A stretch of 64,000 nt of DNA from Caldilineaceae bacterium SB0661_bin_32 (GTDB lineage Bacteria > Chloroflexota > Anaerolineae > Caldilineales > Caldilineaceae): NCBI GenBank assembly GCA_009841235.1, contig VXMH01000055.1, positions 1 to 64,000 of the forward strand. The letters are read 5' to 3'. How positions within the stretch are numbered: the first letter of the stretch is position 1; the number at the start of each line of letters is the position of its first letter. Shown one piece after another: positions 61,072 to 64,000 of the stretch. A program made the position numbers and the translations under genes. The notes below the pieces were generated by a model that searched no databases, was not told where the DNA came from, and saw nothing but the letters and a program-made list of their open reading frames with translations.

Positions 61072-62217
61072 ATGGAAACGCAGAACAGCGAAACCTCAAT
61101 CCAAGTTGGTCTTCCAGACCTGAATATGGACGAAGAGCAACACGAGTCCTACTTCCAGCTCGTATGGCAGCGGTTCAGAAAGAGCCGCCCGGCCATCGCC
61201 GGTGGACTCATGGTGCTCTCCCTGATTATCCTGGCAATCTTCGCCGAATTCTTCGCGCCCATTGACCCTACCGACGCCAACCTGCAGGACAGCTTTATCC
61301 CTCCCACCAGAATCCGCCTCATCGATGTAGATGGCAATTTCCACCTCCGTCCCTTCGTCTACAATCAGGTCGTGACCATCGATCCCAAGACGTTCGAGCC
61401 ACTGTGGGAGGAGGATCCCGAGCAGCGTTATGACATACAGTTCTTCGTCAAAAGCTGGGAATGGAAAATCCTTGGCCTGATCCCCACGCGCTATCATCTT
61501 TTCGGCGTGGGCGAGGGGGGCAAAATCCACCTGCTTGGAACGGAGAAGCAGGGCAGGGACCTGTGGGGACGAGCCTGCACCGCAGGGCGCATTTCGCTGT
61601 CGTTGAGCCTGTTTGCAACGATCGTCAGCATCGTTGTCGGCGCGGTCGTCGGCATCGTCTCCGGCTACTATGGCGGCATAATCGACAACGTCATTCAACG
61701 GTTCGTGGAGTTCGTTGCCTCATTTCCGCAGCTACCGCTGTGGCTGGCGCTGGCCGCGATCATCCCGCGTACCTGGGACTCGCTGCAGGTCTTCATCATC
61801 ATGGTGATCATCTTCTCGCTTCTCTCGTGGACGCTACTGGCACGCGAGGTGCGGGGAAAGGTGCTGGCCTTCCGCGAAACCGATTTCATCCTGGCCGCCA
61901 AGGAGATGGGCGCCTCCGACGCCCGCATTATCTTTCTCCACCTCTTCCCCAATTCGATCAGCCACATTATCGTCGTACTTACGCTTACGATCCCTCAGAT
62001 TATCCTTGCTGAGGCGTTTCTCAGTTTCCTGGGCATCGGCATTCAGGAACCGCTTGTGAGTTGGGGCTTCCTGATGCGGGACGCGCAGAACCTGCAGACG
62101 CTCGGCACCCACACCTGGATCATGACGCCGGTCATCTTCATCATCGTTGCCGTGTTGGGATTCAACTTTTTGGGGGACGGTCTGCGTGACGCGGCCGACC
62201 CCTATTCAATCGTCTGA
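61072..62217 (+). CDS. Dipeptide/oligopeptide ABC transporter permease, DppC/OppC-like
   Basis: The 381-residue permease has the OppC N-terminal helix ([23 protein letters not shown]), an extracytoplasmic loop longer than usual (about residues 75-150), the [23 protein letters not shown] segment and the EAA loop [31 protein letters not shown]. It is the partner of the DppB-like permease, from which it is separated by the toxin-immunity cassette. Confidence 0.92.
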   Translation: METQNSETSIQVGLPDLNMDEEQHESYFQLVWQRFRKSRPAIAGGLMVLSLIILAIFAEFFAPIDPTDANLQDSFIPPTRIRLIDVDGNFHLRPFVYNQVVTIDPKTFEPLWEEDPEQRYDIQFFVKSWEWKILGLIPTRYHLFGVGEGGKIHLLGTEKQGRDLWGRACTAGRISLSLSLFATIVSIVVGAVVGIVSGYYGGIIDNVIQRFVEFVASFPQLPLWLALAAIIPRTWDSLQVFIIMVIIFSLLSWTLLAREVRGKVLAFRETDFILAAKEMGASDARIIFLHLFPNSISHIIVVLTLTIPQIILAEAFLSFLGIGIQEPLVSWGFLMRDAQNLQTLGTHTWIMTPVIFIIVAVLGFNFLGDGLRDAADPYSIV

Positions 62218-62237
62218 GAATGTGATGGAGAGCGGAG

Positions 62238-64000
62238 TTGGGCAGGGGTAGGTCTTTTCAAGTCGGGGGCAATGCTTTTGCCGTTGTGCTTCGGGCCTGG
62301 GCGCGGCCCATTTTTCTTATCCTGCTCCTGCTCATTCTGTTCATATTCGGTACAGTGATCGCCGTCTTCGCATGGCCGCAACAGGCTACCGCCTCCGTCA
62401 GCGGCATCGTCACCGACGTCGATGGGCCGGTCGCCGGCGCCCTTGTCAGAGTGCAGACGACCGCAAATCATACCTATACGGACGAAGACGGCGGGTTCAC
62501 GCTCCAGGGCATTCCTACCGCTGAGAGCGTTACACTGGTGGCATGGGCGGAGGGCTACATTTTTGGCTGGACCGAGGCAATCGGCGGCGACGAGGAAGTC
62601 GGTATCGAGCTGCATCCCCACAACCGGGTCGACAACTCTGTCTACGACTGGGAGCCTTCCGAGAACTGTGGTGAATGCCACCCGTCTTATTCCGAGTGGC
62701 AGCGCGACGCGCACAGCCAGTCTGCGGTCAACGTCCGCTTTCTGACGATGTACAACGGCACCGACGTCGAAGGAAACCGCAGCCGCAACAGCAACTACTA
62801 TACCGGTCTGCCGCGCACTCGCGACCCTGACGACCCTTACTTCGGTCCCGGCTTCAAAGTGGACTTTCCGAAACGTGACGGAAACTGCGCGGCCTGCCAT
62901 ACGCCGATGGCCTCCAAGCTCGACGCCGACAACAGCTGCGGCTGGAACGGTTGCCATATGCAGGAGACGAGCGATGCCAGCGACGAACTGCCCGACGGTG
63001 TAAGCCCGAACGAAGCAGTTGGCGTGGCCGCTGAAGGGATCTCATGTGATTTCTGCCACAAGATCGGCGCCGTGACATTCTATACCGACACTGTTCTGCC
63101 GGACCCGGCAATGCCTGGGATACTCTCCCTGACCCTCTACCGGCCCAAGTCAGGAGAGGACCTCCTGATGGGAACCGTCGATGACGTCGCCCGCCCAAAG
63201 GACAGCTTCAACCAGCTGCACCGGGAGAGTGCGTTCTGCGCGTCCTGTCACTATGGTGTCAATGACACGACTGAAATCTACAACTCCTACGGGGAGTGGC
63301 TTGAGAGCCCGTACAGTGATCCTGATACAGGCCAGACCTGCCAAAACTGTCACATGCCCGAGGCGCCGCGGCTGACATCCGGTATGGAGAGCCTGGTGCA
63401 GACGGCGGCCTGGCTGGAAAAGACCAGTGGCCGCACCCTGCCGGCCGCCCTGGGCAAGCTGGCTGAGCGGTCGCAGCGCAGCTATTTCGTCTACCCCGAA
63501 AAGGGTGGCCTGTTCCGCAATCTGGACCAGATCCACCTGCACCAGATGCCCGGCGCCAACGACGAACAGTTCCTGAGAAGCGCGATCTCGCTGGAAGTGG
63601 CTGCCGAATTCGAGGGGACAGAGCTTGTCGTGAACACGGAAGTGAGCAATACCGGTGCAGGCCATCACTATCCTACCGGTTCGCCGCTGCGCCAGGTGCT
63701 CCTTGTCGTGCGGGCCACTGACAACGGCGGGGAGGAGCTGGCACTGGTCGCGGGGGAAGTGCTGCCTGAGTGGGCTGGCGACGTGGCAGGACTCGCCGGC
63801 CAGGGTTACGCCAAGATCCTGCGCGACACTTTGACCGGCGAAGAACCGACCTTCTCCCACTGGCGCATGGTGGAGTTGGTGGAGGACAGCCGTATTCCGG
63901 CGCTGTCTTCAAGGAAAGGGATGTTCCGCTTTGCCCTTCCAAATGGAGAGAGCGCTCAGGGCAGTGACGAGATCAACATCGAGGTGCAGCTCATTTACCG
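62238..64000 (+). CDS. Multiheme cytochrome c, partial at the window end
   Basis: This open frame runs past the window, so at least 587 residues are seen. It has an N-terminal membrane anchor (RPIFLILLLLILFIFGTVIA), a carboxypeptidase regulatory-like beta domain (about residues 50-120; GGFTLQGIPTAESVTLVAW) and six heme-type sites: CGECH (144), CAACH (217), CGWNGCH (234, with four spacers), CDFCH (270), CASCH (334) and CQNCH (368). A late NTGAGHHYPTG segment is a common C-terminal feature of multiheme cytochromes. The start is likely TTG 62238 with GGAG before it; GTG 62286 is an alternative. It lies 20 bases after the peptide-permease gene. Confidence 0.85.
   Translation, partial: MGRGRSFQVGGNAFAVVLRAWARPIFLILLLLILFIFGTVIAVFAWPQQATASVSGIVTDVDGPVAGALVRVQTTANHTYTDEDGGFTLQGIPTAESVTLVAWAEGYIFGWTEAIGGDEEVGIELHPHNRVDNSVYDWEPSENCGECHPSYSEWQRDAHSQSAVNVRFLTMYNGTDVEGNRSRNSNYYTGLPRTRDPDDPYFGPGFKVDFPKRDGNCAACHTPMASKLDADNSCGWNGCHMQETSDASDELPDGVSPNEAVGVAAEGISCDFCHKIGAVTFYTDTVLPDPAMPGILSLTLYRPKSGEDLLMGTVDDVARPKDSFNQLHRESAFCASCHYGVNDTTEIYNSYGEWLESPYSDPDTGQTCQNCHMPEAPRLTSGMESLVQTAAWLEKTSGRTLPAALGKLAERSQRSYFVYPEKGGLFRNLDQIHLHQMPGANDEQFLRSAISLEVAAEFEGTELVVNTEVSNTGAGHHYPTGSPLRQVLLVVRATDNGGEELALVAGEVLPEWAGDVAGLAGQGYAKILRDTLTGEEPTFSHWRMVELVEDSRIPALSSRKGMFRFALPNGESAQGSDEINIEVQLIY

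Noticed and set aside
62202-62957. 251-residue minus-strand frame opposite the cytochrome gene
   Set aside because: The plus strand has heme motifs and a membrane anchor; the minus frame has none.

Overview
The window is GC-rich bacterial chromosome with no phage, plasmid, IS element or CRISPR array that I could find. The gene set fits a member of the Chloroflexota, possibly a Caldilineae/Anaerolineae-like lineage. This is inferred from the fused CrtYc-CrtYd type lycopene cyclase with CruF- and CruG-like genes, a B12-binding MerR (CarH-like) regulator, the many lipoprotein-dependent ABC importers, and the absence of recognisable outer-membrane genes. No rRNA is present to settle the taxonomy.

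Layout. 1-8.4 kb: xseA, a fold-type II PLP enzyme, a lone Cache lipoprotein, an ABC-2 exporter pair, thrC and a GT4 glycosyltransferase. 8.5-15.7 kb: housekeeping genes (PIN/TRAM protein, cysS, rlmB, a pterin dehydratase, a cytochrome c lipoprotein, homocysteine methyltransferase, M29 aminopeptidase). 15.7-18.9 kb: tRNA-Lys(CTT) with a terminator, rpmG (53 aa), a Gfo/Idh oxidoreductase and a D-2-hydroxyacid dehydrogenase. 18.9-24.8 kb: a complete branched-chain amino acid type importer (livKHMGF) on the minus strand. 25.3-32.3 kb: ABC-F protein, coaE, dnaJ, a DMT exporter, prmA and rsmE. 32.8-39.8 kb: a sugar-type ABC importer (binding protein, two permeases, one ATPase) followed by a giant FtsX-like permease. 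39.8-41.6 kb: a beta-RFAP-synthase-like gene paired with a TrpF-like gene. 41.6-44.5 kb: lipase, Bcp peroxiredoxin and small membrane proteins. 44.8-52.8 kb: a carotenoid locus. On the minus strand, carH-like regulator, lycopene cyclase, a secreted protein, cruF, plsY, a cruG-like glycosyltransferase and a phosphopantetheinyl transferase are tightly packed; phytoene synthase (crtB) is divergent across a promoter region with GTAC repeats. 53.2-62.2 kb: a dipeptide/oligopeptide ABC importer operon. 62.2 kb to the end: a multiheme cytochrome c that runs off the window.

The most striking feature is at 57.8-61.0 kb. Between the two permease genes of the oligopeptide transporter lies an AT-richer cassette. 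It holds two tandem paralogous secreted proteins with a pretoxin-like segment and a C-terminal His-His (HNH/SitA-like) nuclease-type domain, followed by a gene resembling the Imm11/DUF1629 immunity family. I read it as a polymorphic toxin-immunity module inserted into a transporter operon. One toxin also carries a segment that resembles a stretch of the operon's own solute-binding protein.

Other points of interest are a CarH-like regulator lacking the Glu-His of the Wx9EH light-sensing motif and carrying a long C-terminal extension; the carotenoid operon's embedded plsY and unknown secreted protein; the beta-RFAPS/TrpF pair; and a dispersed composite intergenic repeat (hairpin block plus flanking block) present at least six times, always in the same orientation.
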